Positions 28,857 through 37,580 of a stretch of DNA of 43,395 bases are shown here, piece by piece. Made by a program: the position numbers and the translations under genes. This stretch comes from a virus, in IMG/VR virus record IMGVR_UViG_3300022198_000441, positions 1 through 43,395 of that record. One strand, given 5' to 3'. The notes below the pieces were generated by a model that had not been told where the DNA came from, searched no databases, and was given only the letters and a program-made list of their open reading frames with translations. Position 1 is the stretch's first letter. Every line of letters begins with the position of its first letter.

Positions 28857-29139
28857 GCATAGCGTTGGCAAGGAAGCCGCCCCTATTGGCCCTATGGCGA
28901 GCAGTTTTTTGAGCAATATTCTTGGGCTGCTTGGAGAACTGCTTGCCTTTTTTTGTGTCTTCTCTTTTCTTTGCAGAGGTTGCTGCGTATTCAGCAGAGC
29001 TAAGAGACTCTCTAGCCTTCTTAGGCAAGTATCTTTCTCCTGTAGCACTTGGGCCTTGCGTCGAAGGCTTACCAGACTTTGTACCCCAATCTTCTTTTGT
29101 CCAATCCTTTAAAGATTGTTGAGATTTTTTAAGAGTCAC
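28837..29139 (-). CDS. DUF5872-like basic protein, GTG start, 100 aa
   Basis: 100 residues from GTG at 29139 after AAGGAATCTTC. Pattern QQSLKDWTKEDWGTKSGKPS, then GERYLPKKARESLSSAEYAA, then GKQFSKQPKNIAQKTARH. This 'SLKDWTKEDWGTKSGKP...RYLP' form is a short conserved protein found in many marine phages, matching DUF5872 in memory, of unknown function and probably virion- or DNA-associated. It is the last gene of the leftward unit and converges on the early transcript. Confidence 0.75.
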   Translation of the reverse strand: MTLKKSQQSLKDWTKEDWGTKSGKPSTQGPSATGERYLPKKARESLSSAEYAATSAKKREDTKKGKQFSKQPKNIAQKTARHRANRGGFLANAMPTGKPC

Positions 29140-29171
29140 GAAGATTCCTTTTGTATAGTTTTATATAAAAC

Positions 29172-29471
29172 TTAGCTTTTGTAGCCGCCACCTTTTTCTT
29201 TGTATTGCTTCGCCAGCATCTGAGCTTTTCTCGCAGACCATTGACCCGCTGCCCCACCTTTAGAGCCTGATTTAATTTGTTCAAATAATCTTTTACGCAT
29301 TGTAGGCTGCGTGTAATTGCCTGCTTCATTAACTCTACTCCCTTCGTTATAGGTTTTTCTATAGCCAGAGGCGTATGCAGCCGCCGCCTGCTTCTCTGCA
29401 TCTTCTCGACGCTTATAAACTTTTCCGCGACTTCCCCACTTATAACCACCCTTTACTTTTTTTATTGGCAT
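29172..29471 (-). CDS. Small basic 'GGYKWG...SARKAQ' protein, 99 aa
   Basis: Started at the ATG at 29471 (MPIKKVKGGYKWGSRGKVYK), one base after the upstream stop; the longer frame to 29510 has no site. Two blocks: REDAEKQAAAAYASGY, and a C-block MRKRLFEQIKSGSKGGAAGQ with WSARKAQMLAKQYKEKGG, both recurring in marine phages as small DNA- or virion-associated proteins. Basic (lysine-rich). Related in style to the DUF5872-like gene next to it. Confidence 0.7.
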   Translation of the reverse strand: MPIKKVKGGYKWGSRGKVYKRREDAEKQAAAAYASGYRKTYNEGSRVNEAGNYTQPTMRKRLFEQIKSGSKGGAAGQWSARKAQMLAKQYKEKGGGYKS

Positions 29472-29472
29472 A

Positions 29473-29760
29473 TTATTTGTGTCCACAAACTTTAGTGTGC
29501 ATATGTCCAATGTCTTTATAATCTACTTTGCCGCCTTGATTATATCCTTTTCGACCTTTCATATCTTTCTTAGCCATAGCCTGCTCGCCTTCGTTCATTG
29601 TTCTTAGGCTAGGGGTAACAGTATTTGGTTTGTGACTTACAGAGCCTTCCATTTGACCAACACCACTAAAATTACTTATAGCACTCAATGCTCTACCACT
29701 AGGACTCATCGGCCCCGCAAATTTTAGAAACATTTGTGCCGCTCTTTTATAGTCTCCCAT
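29473..29760 (-). CDS. Small basic hypothetical protein, 95 aa
   Basis: 95 residues, MGDYKRAAQMFLKFAGPMSP..., site GGGAGATTAATAAT. The C-part MAKKDMKGRKGYNQGGKVDY and the histidine/cysteine end HMHTKVCGHK look like the short glycine/lysine linkers of this genome's virion proteins. Unknown function. Sits between an 88-residue protein and the basic protein pair. Confidence 0.65.
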   Translation of the reverse strand: MGDYKRAAQMFLKFAGPMSPSGRALSAISNFSGVGQMEGSVSHKPNTVTPSLRTMNEGEQAMAKKDMKGRKGYNQGGKVDYKDIGHMHTKVCGHK

Positions 29761-29764
29761 ATTA

Positions 29765-30031
29765 TTAATCTCCCGGCGGTAGCCCTAATAAATTTTCTCT
29801 TGAAATTATCCAAGTCTTTGGTATTGCAATCTCTGCATCGCCTTCTGATATTTCATTGTTTTCAATAATCATATGTGGACATATAATTATTTTTTCATCG
29901 TCTTCATAGATTATAGCCCCACAAGAAATTACTGTAGCAGTCTCTTGTTCTTTTAAAGCTAGTAAAGGACGCCAGCCCATGTTTGAGCCTCCAGCGGCAT
30001 CACGCCATACAACCTTACTGAGCGTTACCAC
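29765..30031 (-). CDS. Small hypothetical protein with GTG start, 88 aa
   Basis: 88 residues from GTG at 30031, which overlaps the stop of the 1494-residue gene by seven bases; AAGG lies just upstream. A strand-rich region (TATVISCGAIIYEDDEKIII, CPHMIIENNEISEGDAEIA) is followed by IPKTWIISRENLLGLPPGD. Probably a beta-barrel-like mini-domain. Function unknown. Confidence 0.65.
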   Translation of the reverse strand: MVTLSKVVWRDAAGGSNMGWRPLLALKEQETATVISCGAIIYEDDEKIIICPHMIIENNEISEGDAEIAIPKTWIISRENLLGLPPGD

Positions 30032-33000
30032 TTAACCTTGTCAGCCCAATAAGCCGCAGACATCTTGCCGCGCTTAATGTTACGCCTGTGACGAGCCTTG
30101 AAGCTCTTGCGCTTGGCCTTCATACGCGCTGACTCGCCTGCTTTGGGCTTGCCAGCAGTCTTAGCGCCTTGTTCACCAAAGCGAATGATCTTTTCTTTAC
30201 CGCCTTCGCAGGCTTTTACAACATGAGACTTCTTAGGATGGCTAGGTGTACGTCGAGGACTGTTGCAGGCCATACTCTTCTTGTCAATCTTACCACCTTT
30301 AGCCTTTCCTTCACGCCCCTCATCATCTTGATAAAACGGATTTAATCCAGCATCCATTCTCTTTCTAGCGTGGTCAACAGCCTTACGAACAATAGAACGC
30401 GGAAGCTCTTTGGCCCTTCCTTCCCAATTCTGACTTTGTAATATTTCTATTTCTTCAGACGTTAGGGTTGGAACCATAGTAGGAATCTGTACGTTCTTGC
30501 CACCTATTTCTAAATCTATGGAAAGCTCTGTCATAGTCTTTCCAGTTTCTAAATTTTTAACGGGGCCAAGAAATCCTTGTGCAGATTTAATGCTACCGTC
30601 ACGCCTATACATATCTTTAGGTAGGCCACCTTTGGCAACAGCAAAGCGCCTTGTAATGCCGCCTTCAGAAAGCTGTAGACGCCTCATAGGATCTTCTTCG
30701 TCCATAAAGGCAGGCCCAGCAGTTTCGTTGTATGGAAGCCCTGTAACTTTATTGATGCGCTCGTCAGGCTCCATAGGAGCATTAGGAACATTTGTGACCT
30801 CACCGCCTCTAGCAAGCCTATCACGCTCGTTTCGTGCGCGTACAGATTCTTCGTCTACTGGAATCAGTGGGCTATAACGATACTTCAACTGCTCTTCTGT
30901 AATCTTTTGAATAGTCTCTTGCATCTCTTCATTTGTTCCGGGCATCTTCAGAAGACCAGCCATGTTTTGATCTGCCCAAGTAGAATCATAATAGTGATTG
31001 TTCATCAAAGCCAGAGCAGCTTTGCGACTCAAACCACCATTTACTAGCATTTCATAGGTTCTTTCAGTACCTATTAAATCTCTAGCGGCCTCTACTTTTA
31101 GATACAGGTCTTGCTGTGCAGAATAGTTTGCTTCAAGATTGAGTTTTACACGCCTTTGAAGTTCTTCTGGCTCTACTTCATAGTCAGGCTTGCCTTTCAT
31201 AAAGCCACGCTTAGAGGCCATATAGTCTTGAGCCGCGTAAAATAAATTATCTGCTGGATCAAGCTTTGAGAACTTAACGCCTGTAAAGTTTGCAAGTAGT
31301 TCAGCACTTAAATCTTTTTTCTCTGTGCCTGTCGCTGCTCGTTTAGCGCCTTGACCCGCATCAATAACATTCATAACGCTGTTTAAAGATCCGGGCATCA
31401 TTGCGCTTCCAAGATGCTCAAACATAGTTATAGCTTTATTGAGCCTTGTTTCATTTTCAGGAAAAAGTTGTTCGCCAGATGGTGATCTACCTGCGTCATT
31501 CATTGCGGCATATGTCAGATCTGAAATAGATTCAGTAATAATAGACTGTCCAAGATAAGGAGCTAAAAGTTTTGAGCTTCCATCTACAACAGCTTCAGCC
31601 ATATACTTTTCTAAGGCTTGTCCCTTTAGCTGACCAGACTGTATACGGTGCATAACTTCTTTTATAGGTTCTTTTAGAACGCTATACGAATCTAAGAACT
31701 GTGTGTCTGCAACATATAACTGCCCGTCTTCACCACGATAAGGAATCCTTGTGGCCTTTGACCAAGGCGTATGAGAAATGTTCTGAACAGATTCTTGCTC
31801 TTCTGGTGTAAGCCCTGCAAGAGTTCCTGCGGTAATAGCCATTCCTTCCCAAGCACTCATAGATGTTGTAAAGCCAGCCAATCTTTGAAGCCCTCGCGCT
31901 CTCAATTGAGCATTTCCAGAAGTAATTTCATCGGATGCTTGCTTAACAATTTTTGTAGACGTTCTAATAATTTCTGCTGGGAACGATACAAAGCTACCTA
32001 CAGGTAAATATCTTAAAGCCTTTACACCATTTGGAACTTTGTCGTAGTTCGGGAAAGTATCTTGAACAATTGTAGCTGCTCGCTGCTCTAAGACTTCTAA
32101 AGCCTCATCAGGAAATGCTTCTTTCAAAACAGAAAGCTCTTTATTAAAGGCGTTTATTTTGTAAAAATCATCTACCGCCATATATACTTTTTCAGCAGCA
32201 CGATAGGCACTTCGACCAGCCTTTGCAGGAACTTTAATTTTTTCTTCGATGCCACCTAAGCCGTAGCCTTGTAAGCGATCAAACAACTGTCGAGGCTCAA
32301 TGTTTATTTCTGAACCTTCTTGCAATAGACGCCTAAACTCACCAACCCTAACATTAGTATTGATGACACCTAAACTTAAATACTTTTCATATAGTTTATC
32401 TAGACCTTCATCACCTTTAGCTTTTGCTGCATTAACCAGCACCTTAAATGTTTCTTGACGATCAAAGAAAGGGTTGATGCCGTTTGCTAGGCCAAACTGC
32501 GCCCCACCAAGCACGTTACGAAGGTGTGTTACATGGCTCGCTACAGTCTTCATGGCTTGAGAGCCGCCCTTTAAGGCTGCAAAGCTCCGCAAAAGATCAT
32601 TGTCAAACAAAGCAAAGTGGGACTGTCGCCCTTGTAGTGCTGTTGCCATTTCTTTAGTTGTGTATGTGCCATCTAAACCTGAATTAGTCCCAGAAATTTT
32701 TACGTTATAATCTACGCCATTGCGACTAACAGGAGAATTAAATATATACTTTCCGGTTGCAAGAGTTTTTAAGTTATCAGCAAACTTATTTGTTTCGACA
32801 AGCTTTGCCATCTTACTTACAGTCAGTAGAATATTATCTGCGGGGTCTGTAATCTCGCCCATCAACTCCCGAATCATTGGGTCAATATCTTTTCTACCAG
32901 TAAGAATTTCACGATTAACTCTTACAGCCCTAGAAAAATAATCTAGCCCTGCAAAGTCAGTTCTCTTATCTAAAATAGCATTGACTTCACCCAAGGCCTC

Positions 33001-34509
33001 TTCGTATGCTTGCGCCTCATCTAAACCGTCAGCAATCTTTGCGTCTTGTAACTGTTTTACGACTTGGTGCTTTAAGTTTTCATCGGGTTTAAAGTTTGTA
33101 TCTTCAAACATACGATAAGATCTTCGCACATATTCACCAACATTTTCTAAAATGCCTTCACGAAATTCTTCGTTAGGAATACTAGAATTAGCCAGCCTAG
33201 ATGAAAGGCTATCAATAAGCTCTCTCGCCTTTATCAACTCGCTTGCAACTTCTCTTGGTATGCCCATGTCAGCAGCAATCCACTCTAGTCTTGCTTCTTT
33301 TGAGGCTGTAGGCGCAATTTCTAATTCCATGCGCTCAAGGTTTCTACCAGTAAAAAAATCATTTAGTGTTTCTTCTGGAATGGTATAGTCAAGCCGATCT
33401 AAAGATTTAGTCAACCTGTTTGAAATATTTTCTGCTTCACGCACAAGCTGTCTTTCAGCATATTCTTTACCACGAAAAAGGTTATAGGCTTGTTGGGTAA
33501 AGTAACCTCTAGACGTAAAGACTTGACGCATAAAACGATTTATAGGGCCACTAGCCTGCTGTTCAATTTGCGCGACACCTTCTGGAGTTTCAGAAAATTT
33601 TAAGTCGCTGTGGACTTCTGAGTTCCGTACTTGAACTTCTTGTCTAGAGTCTTTTAAATACTTTGTAGCCGCGTCTACTTGCTCTTCTACTGTACCATTG
33701 CTGGGGAATATAAAGTCTTTGCCGCCCTTTACACCGCGTATAAAGCCCTCTAGAGTGCCACCAATAGCCATACCCTCTAGAGCAATCTTTAGTCGTTGCT
33801 CTAAAACAGTATCGTCCTCTTGAATAGCCATAAACTCTAAAAGGTCTTTTAGCATTCCTTCTGCGGGAATATCAGCCTCTTGTAAGACATTAGCGATTGC
33901 ACCATCTTCTTTTTCATAAAGAACTTGATCAACAGTAAGACCAGAAAGAATACCGTTAAATAAAACAGGAAGCTTCGGAGCTACCGTACCAATAGCCTTT
34001 GCAGCACCAGCACCCCCTGCAATATAAGGAACAACTTGCAGGGCCGCTCCAGCAGTCGTAGTCATGGGCTTATATTCGCCTTCTTCTGTAAGAACATCTT
34101 CTGGTTTTACACCAACTAAAGCGCCTAGACCACGAACAAACTCCCGTTTAGTTGCGTTAAAATATTCGTCTGAAATAAGATTTTTATCTGCGCCAACAAG
34201 GTTAGCCGCACCATTTATTGCATCCTTTACAAGACCTAAAGGGCCAGAACCAAGACGAGATAAGTTCTGCACTACATCAGCACGGAGGTTTTCTTCTTCT
34301 TCGTCTATAGGCTCAACATCTCTAGGCATTTTAGCCTTTGTTACAGCAAGCTCTTGAGGTGTTTCTGATGTTTCAAAGTTTTTTAAGAGTTCATTTTGCT
34401 TAACTTTTGTTAAAGCTTTTTGAATAAGCTCTTGATCAGACGGAGTTCCGTCATGCTCAACCTCAATAACACCATAAGGCGTATTAACCTTAGCGGTATA
34501 TGTCGCCAT
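30025..34509 (-). CDS. Giant internal virion / ejection-type protein, 1494 aa
   Basis: 1494 residues. The N-part has MATYTAKVNTPYGVIEVEH, a membrane-active-looking stretch (VVPYIAGGAGAAKAIGTVAP) and a long helical middle. The C-third is a string of modules: GGEVTNVPNAPMEPDERIN, a block with SIKSAQGFLGPVKNLETG and PTMVPTLTSEEIEILQ, a KAKGGKID linker, and a basic final 80 residues (MACNSPRRTPSHPKKSHVVK, SFKARHRRNIKRGKMSAAYW). Size, position among the late genes and helical repeats fit podovirus ejection proteins (T7 gp16 class) that form a channel across the envelope. I recognise no transglycosylase Glu motif. The end module is typical of a free-standing small protein in other phages, so it looks like a fusion. 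Confidence 0.65.
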   Translation of the reverse strand: MATYTAKVNTPYGVIEVEHDGTPSDQELIQKALTKVKQNELLKNFETSETPQELAVTKAKMPRDVEPIDEEEENLRADVVQNLSRLGSGPLGLVKDAINGAANLVGADKNLISDEYFNATKREFVRGLGALVGVKPEDVLTEEGEYKPMTTTAGAALQVVPYIAGGAGAAKAIGTVAPKLPVLFNGILSGLTVDQVLYEKEDGAIANVLQEADIPAEGMLKDLLEFMAIQEDDTVLEQRLKIALEGMAIGGTLEGFIRGVKGGKDFIFPSNGTVEEQVDAATKYLKDSRQEVQVRNSEVHSDLKFSETPEGVAQIEQQASGPINRFMRQVFTSRGYFTQQAYNLFRGKEYAERQLVREAENISNRLTKSLDRLDYTIPEETLNDFFTGRNLERMELEIAPTASKEARLEWIAADMGIPREVASELIKARELIDSLSSRLANSSIPNEEFREGILENVGEYVRRSYRMFEDTNFKPDENLKHQVVKQLQDAKIADGLDEAQAYEEALGEVNAILDKRTDFAGLDYFSRAVRVNREILTGRKDIDPMIRELMGEITDPADNILLTVSKMAKLVETNKFADNLKTLATGKYIFNSPVSRNGVDYNVKISGTNSGLDGTYTTKEMATALQGRQSHFALFDNDLLRSFAALKGGSQAMKTVASHVTHLRNVLGGAQFGLANGINPFFDRQETFKVLVNAAKAKGDEGLDKLYEKYLSLGVINTNVRVGEFRRLLQEGSEINIEPRQLFDRLQGYGLGGIEEKIKVPAKAGRSAYRAAEKVYMAVDDFYKINAFNKELSVLKEAFPDEALEVLEQRAATIVQDTFPNYDKVPNGVKALRYLPVGSFVSFPAEIIRTSTKIVKQASDEITSGNAQLRARGLQRLAGFTTSMSAWEGMAITAGTLAGLTPEEQESVQNISHTPWSKATRIPYRGEDGQLYVADTQFLDSYSVLKEPIKEVMHRIQSGQLKGQALEKYMAEAVVDGSSKLLAPYLGQSIITESISDLTYAAMNDAGRSPSGEQLFPENETRLNKAITMFEHLGSAMMPGSLNSVMNVIDAGQGAKRAATGTEKKDLSAELLANFTGVKFSKLDPADNLFYAAQDYMASKRGFMKGKPDYEVEPEELQRRVKLNLEANYSAQQDLYLKVEAARDLIGTERTYEMLVNGGLSRKAALALMNNHYYDSTWADQNMAGLLKMPGTNEEMQETIQKITEEQLKYRYSPLIPVDEESVRARNERDRLARGGEVTNVPNAPMEPDERINKVTGLPYNETAGPAFMDEEDPMRRLQLSEGGITRRFAVAKGGLPKDMYRRDGSIKSAQGFLGPVKNLETGKTMTELSIDLEIGGKNVQIPTMVPTLTSEEIEILQSQNWEGRAKELPRSIVRKAVDHARKRMDAGLNPFYQDDEGREGKAKGGKIDKKSMACNSPRRTPSHPKKSHVVKACEGGKEKIIRFGEQGAKTAGKPKAGESARMKAKRKSFKARHRRNIKRGKMSAAYWADKVKW

Positions 34510-34511
34510 TC

Positions 34512-35858
34512 TTATTGACCTCTATCAACAGAAATACTTAAAAAGTCTGCTGCATCGGCAGACATAGCGTTTAAACCACCTAACTTTAAAAACAAGTTTT
34601 GTTTTGCTTTCTCTTTTGCATCTATTTCTTCTTGAGTGCTTTCTGGCATATTTAAAACTGAAAGCATATTACCAAAACCTACTTGTTCCATAATAACTTT
34701 AACTGTGCCGCTATAAAATTCATCTGCACGTTTGTTTCTGTAAGACATACTATCTGCTGCCATTGTGTCAAAAACAGAAACCAAAGTTGCAAACTCTTCT
34801 GGTGTTTTAATATTCGCAGCAGAAACTTTATTGTTTGCTAGTTCTCTGTAAAATAAAGATTTTGCTTCTTCAGTAAAATTATCATCTACCCAATCCATCG
34901 GATTAAAAGCATCTATAGACGCCTTTACAATTTCAGCATTTGACAATAAAGATGTAGGATCACCTTTAAATTTAGTGGTTGATCTTATGGGTTTTTCTAT
35001 TCCACCGGGACTAGAAAGATCATAAGTATTAGTTATTTCATAAATAAAAGACTTATCACCAACTGTTTTTATATCTGTTTTAACTTCCGTAAAAAACTTT
35101 TCTGCTGGATCTGCTTCTTTTCGCGTCATGCCTTCAGCATAAGCTTTAGAAACTGCTAGATCTCCAGAACGATCATATTCTTCTTTTAACAATCTAAGTT
35201 TCTTTGCGTAATATCCGCGACTACCTTCTTCTTGAGAATCAGTAAAGTCTTTTAGTGCCAATATTTCTTCGCGGTCATAGTCTTCGCGGCTTTTACCACC
35301 AAAAAAATTTACAAGTCTTCCTGTAACAAAATCTTCTATTGTTGCAGGACGATTCTTTTTTGCAATCATTTCAAGGCGAACAGTATTTTGATCCATGCCT
35401 TTATCTTCATAAATATTTCTAGCCTGCGTCAACCTATCTAATTGTTCTTCAGCAAGCTCCCTAGTCCTTTTAAATAAAATACCATCATAGTTTGTCAGGC
35501 CTTCTTGCCAATCAGGTGTGTTGGCCTTCATTCTTTCTTCAACAATAGGCCTATATTTGTCCATTAAATATTGAATAGGATCTTTATTAGAATTTTCAAT
35601 GCGGTTCCATTCGGCTTCAAAGTCAGCAATAGTATTGTCTGCAACACGCGCAACTTGAGCAGCCCCCCTGTATTCAGTAGAGTTCATAAAATTTTCTGTT
35701 TGTTGCGCCAATACTTTATTTCCAATTTTTCCTAAAAGATTAACGCCAATACCAGCCAAAAGAGCTTTACGTTCTTCGCGCTCTCTTTCTTTTTGAAGAT
35801 CTCTATTTCGTTGCCGTACATCAGACAACAAAGATTGTGCAAACTGATCAATAGCCAT
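34512..35858 (-). CDS. Internal virion-type helical protein, 448 aa
   Basis: 448 residues, MAIDQFAQSLLSDVRQRNRD..., with a short Gly-rich segment (LLAGIGVNLLGKIGNKVLA) and then long helices (ADFEAEWNRIENSNKD, IVEERMKANTPDWQEG, DREEILALKDFTDSQEE). No enzyme motif. It lies between the 1494-residue giant and the acidic 201-residue protein. Its size and helical make-up suit an ejection-complex member like T7 gp14/gp15. Assigned by context, not by signature. Confidence 0.55.
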   Translation of the reverse strand: MAIDQFAQSLLSDVRQRNRDLQKEREREERKALLAGIGVNLLGKIGNKVLAQQTENFMNSTEYRGAAQVARVADNTIADFEAEWNRIENSNKDPIQYLMDKYRPIVEERMKANTPDWQEGLTNYDGILFKRTRELAEEQLDRLTQARNIYEDKGMDQNTVRLEMIAKKNRPATIEDFVTGRLVNFFGGKSREDYDREEILALKDFTDSQEEGSRGYYAKKLRLLKEEYDRSGDLAVSKAYAEGMTRKEADPAEKFFTEVKTDIKTVGDKSFIYEITNTYDLSSPGGIEKPIRSTTKFKGDPTSLLSNAEIVKASIDAFNPMDWVDDNFTEEAKSLFYRELANNKVSAANIKTPEEFATLVSVFDTMAADSMSYRNKRADEFYSGTVKVIMEQVGFGNMLSVLNMPESTQEEIDAKEKAKQNLFLKLGGLNAMSADAADFLSISVDRGQ

Positions 35859-36463
35859 TATGCTTGTACCTCTTCTTCAGGGGGTGGCGCTGATAAAAGG
35901 CTTCCTGCTTCTTGCTGGGGCTGTTCTTCTTCTTCTTCTTCAATATCTAGTTGTTCAGCCGTAGGAAGACTATCTATTTTATTTTTATCTTTTTCTGAAA
36001 GATAAGGAATCTGAACTCCTAACTCTTTAAACTTTTTTAAATTTTCTAGTTTTTCTTCAGAAATTTTGTTACCAAAGAAAACTTCTTCTTCGGCCTCATC
36101 TTCTTCTTCGCCTCTAAAAATAGTAGGATCTATGCCTGCTCTTTCTGCAAGCGCCAAAAGAATATAAGCTGTAGGTTCTGCCAAGAGCATCATAAGATTT
36201 ACATCCCATTTACCTTCAGTAAAACCACTAAATAAAAAAACTTGAGTAATATCCATTACTGGCATATCATTAGCCATTAATTGAATTACTTCTACATAAT
36301 TTTCTTCTTCAATAAATTTACTAAAAATCCATTGGCAAGCTTCATGAATGTTTGTATATTCTGGAGGTTTTTCATAGGGCGCAGGATTATCTGGATCAGA
36401 TGTAAGACTTGATCCCGGTATAGGGCCACCCTGCATGATTACATCAAAATACTGCTGATTCAT
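35858..36463 (-). CDS. Acidic virion-module protein, 201 aa
   Basis: 201 residues, MNQQYFDVIMQGGPIPGSSL.... The opening 'PGSSLTSDPDNPAPYEKPPEY' style, then QLMANDMPVMDITQVFLFSG and AYILLALAERAGIDPTIF, is shared by a phage family I recall from marine phages. The end is strongly acidic (IEEEEEEQPQQEAG). Starts and stops overlap neighbours as TAATG, so it is coupled. Unknown function, likely particle-associated because of its neighbours. Confidence 0.65.
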   Translation of the reverse strand: MNQQYFDVIMQGGPIPGSSLTSDPDNPAPYEKPPEYTNIHEACQWIFSKFIEEENYVEVIQLMANDMPVMDITQVFLFSGFTEGKWDVNLMMLLAEPTAYILLALAERAGIDPTIFRGEEEDEAEEEVFFGNKISEEKLENLKKFKELGVQIPYLSEKDKNKIDSLPTAEQLDIEEEEEEQPQQEAGSLLSAPPPEEEVQA

Positions 36464-37578
36464 TATGCGTATCCTCGTTGTTTCATAGCTTCACCATAAA
36501 CATCATATAATTGTGCAACTTGCCCCCAAGGATTTGCTGCCAAAAAGTTTGAACCATAAGTATCAAAATAATTTTGCAAAGGCGGCGTAGTCAGCTCATA
36601 ACCAATATCCGTTGTGCTTCCCATGTCAAGTGCTGGAACAGAAGCATAATTAACATTGCTAATATATTCAGGCTCTTGAACAAGTCCAAGTTTAGTTAAG
36701 GCTGTAGTTCCTGCCGCTTGAACTGCTTGTGAAGGAAGATCACTAAGTGCTTCCATAGCTTTTCCTTTACCTAATTCAAAAGCTTCTTTTCCAAAGTCAG
36801 TTACCTTTTCACCGAAAGTTTTTGCTACATAATCAGGAACGCCCGTTGTTATAGGAGCGGCTGCTTGCACTGGCGCAGGAGCCTGACTCAAAAGGCTTTC
36901 ACTACTAAATGTAGTTTGTAACGTTTCTTGTCGTAGTTTTTCTGCCGCAGTATCAAAAGCTGCCGTAGAAACTTTAGGCTGTCCAATTGTAGGATCTATT
37001 TTTGCTTGTAAGCCTTCTTGGACTTGGGCCGTTGTACTAGTGCTTAATCCCGCCGCTGTAGCAGGATCTACTGTAGGCACAAAAATGTTTTTTCCTGCGG
37101 CAACAGCATCCGTAAAGGCAGTTTGAGTCTTTGTCCAAACACCCTCCCAACTTGCAGAACCAACATCAATGCCTACTTTTCCTAAACCTTTACCAATAAA
37201 GCTTTCGGGAGTGACACCAAGACTCTTTGCAGCAGCACCGACAGTTTCACCAATAACATTTTTAACACCATCAGTAACACTACTAAAAAACTTAGAAGTA
37301 CGCCCAGCAACTTTTACAGCGCCTTGAATAAATTTACCGGCAGCATTAACAATTGTTGAACCAAAGCCGCTATATCCCGCCATAGCTCCACCAAGTCCTT
37401 GTAAGCCTGCCGATAACATTTGCCCTATTCCGGGTAAAATAAGCGCAAGACCAATTTGACCAATAATACCAATCTTGCCCATAAATTTACCGATTTTTTT
37501 AAAGGCGCTTTTAATCCCTTTGCCAATTTTTTTAAATACTTTTTTTATTCCTTTAAAAATTTTCTTAAAAAATCCCAC
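36463..37578 (-). CDS. Virion protein with cationic amphipathic N-terminus, 371 aa
   Basis: 371 residues. Residues 1-36 are a repeated cationic amphipathic helix (MGFFKKIFKGIKKVFKKIG, then KGIKSAFKKIGKFMGKIG), followed by a hydrophobic Gly-rich segment (IIGQIGLALILPGIGQMLS). The rest is Ala/Gly/Val-rich and probably extended or helical (AAAKSLGVTPESFIGKGLGK). The start looks like a membrane-active peptide fused to a structural body, known to me as a recurring marine-phage virion protein start. It may insert into the host envelope during DNA entry. That is inference from sequence character and position. Confidence 0.65.
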   Translation of the reverse strand: MGFFKKIFKGIKKVFKKIGKGIKSAFKKIGKFMGKIGIIGQIGLALILPGIGQMLSAGLQGLGGAMAGYSGFGSTIVNAAGKFIQGAVKVAGRTSKFFSSVTDGVKNVIGETVGAAAKSLGVTPESFIGKGLGKVGIDVGSASWEGVWTKTQTAFTDAVAAGKNIFVPTVDPATAAGLSTSTTAQVQEGLQAKIDPTIGQPKVSTAAFDTAAEKLRQETLQTTFSSESLLSQAPAPVQAAAPITTGVPDYVAKTFGEKVTDFGKEAFELGKGKAMEALSDLPSQAVQAAGTTALTKLGLVQEPEYISNVNYASVPALDMGSTTDIGYELTTPPLQNYFDTYGSNFLAANPWGQVAQLYDVYGEAMKQRGYA

Positions 37579-37580
37579 GA

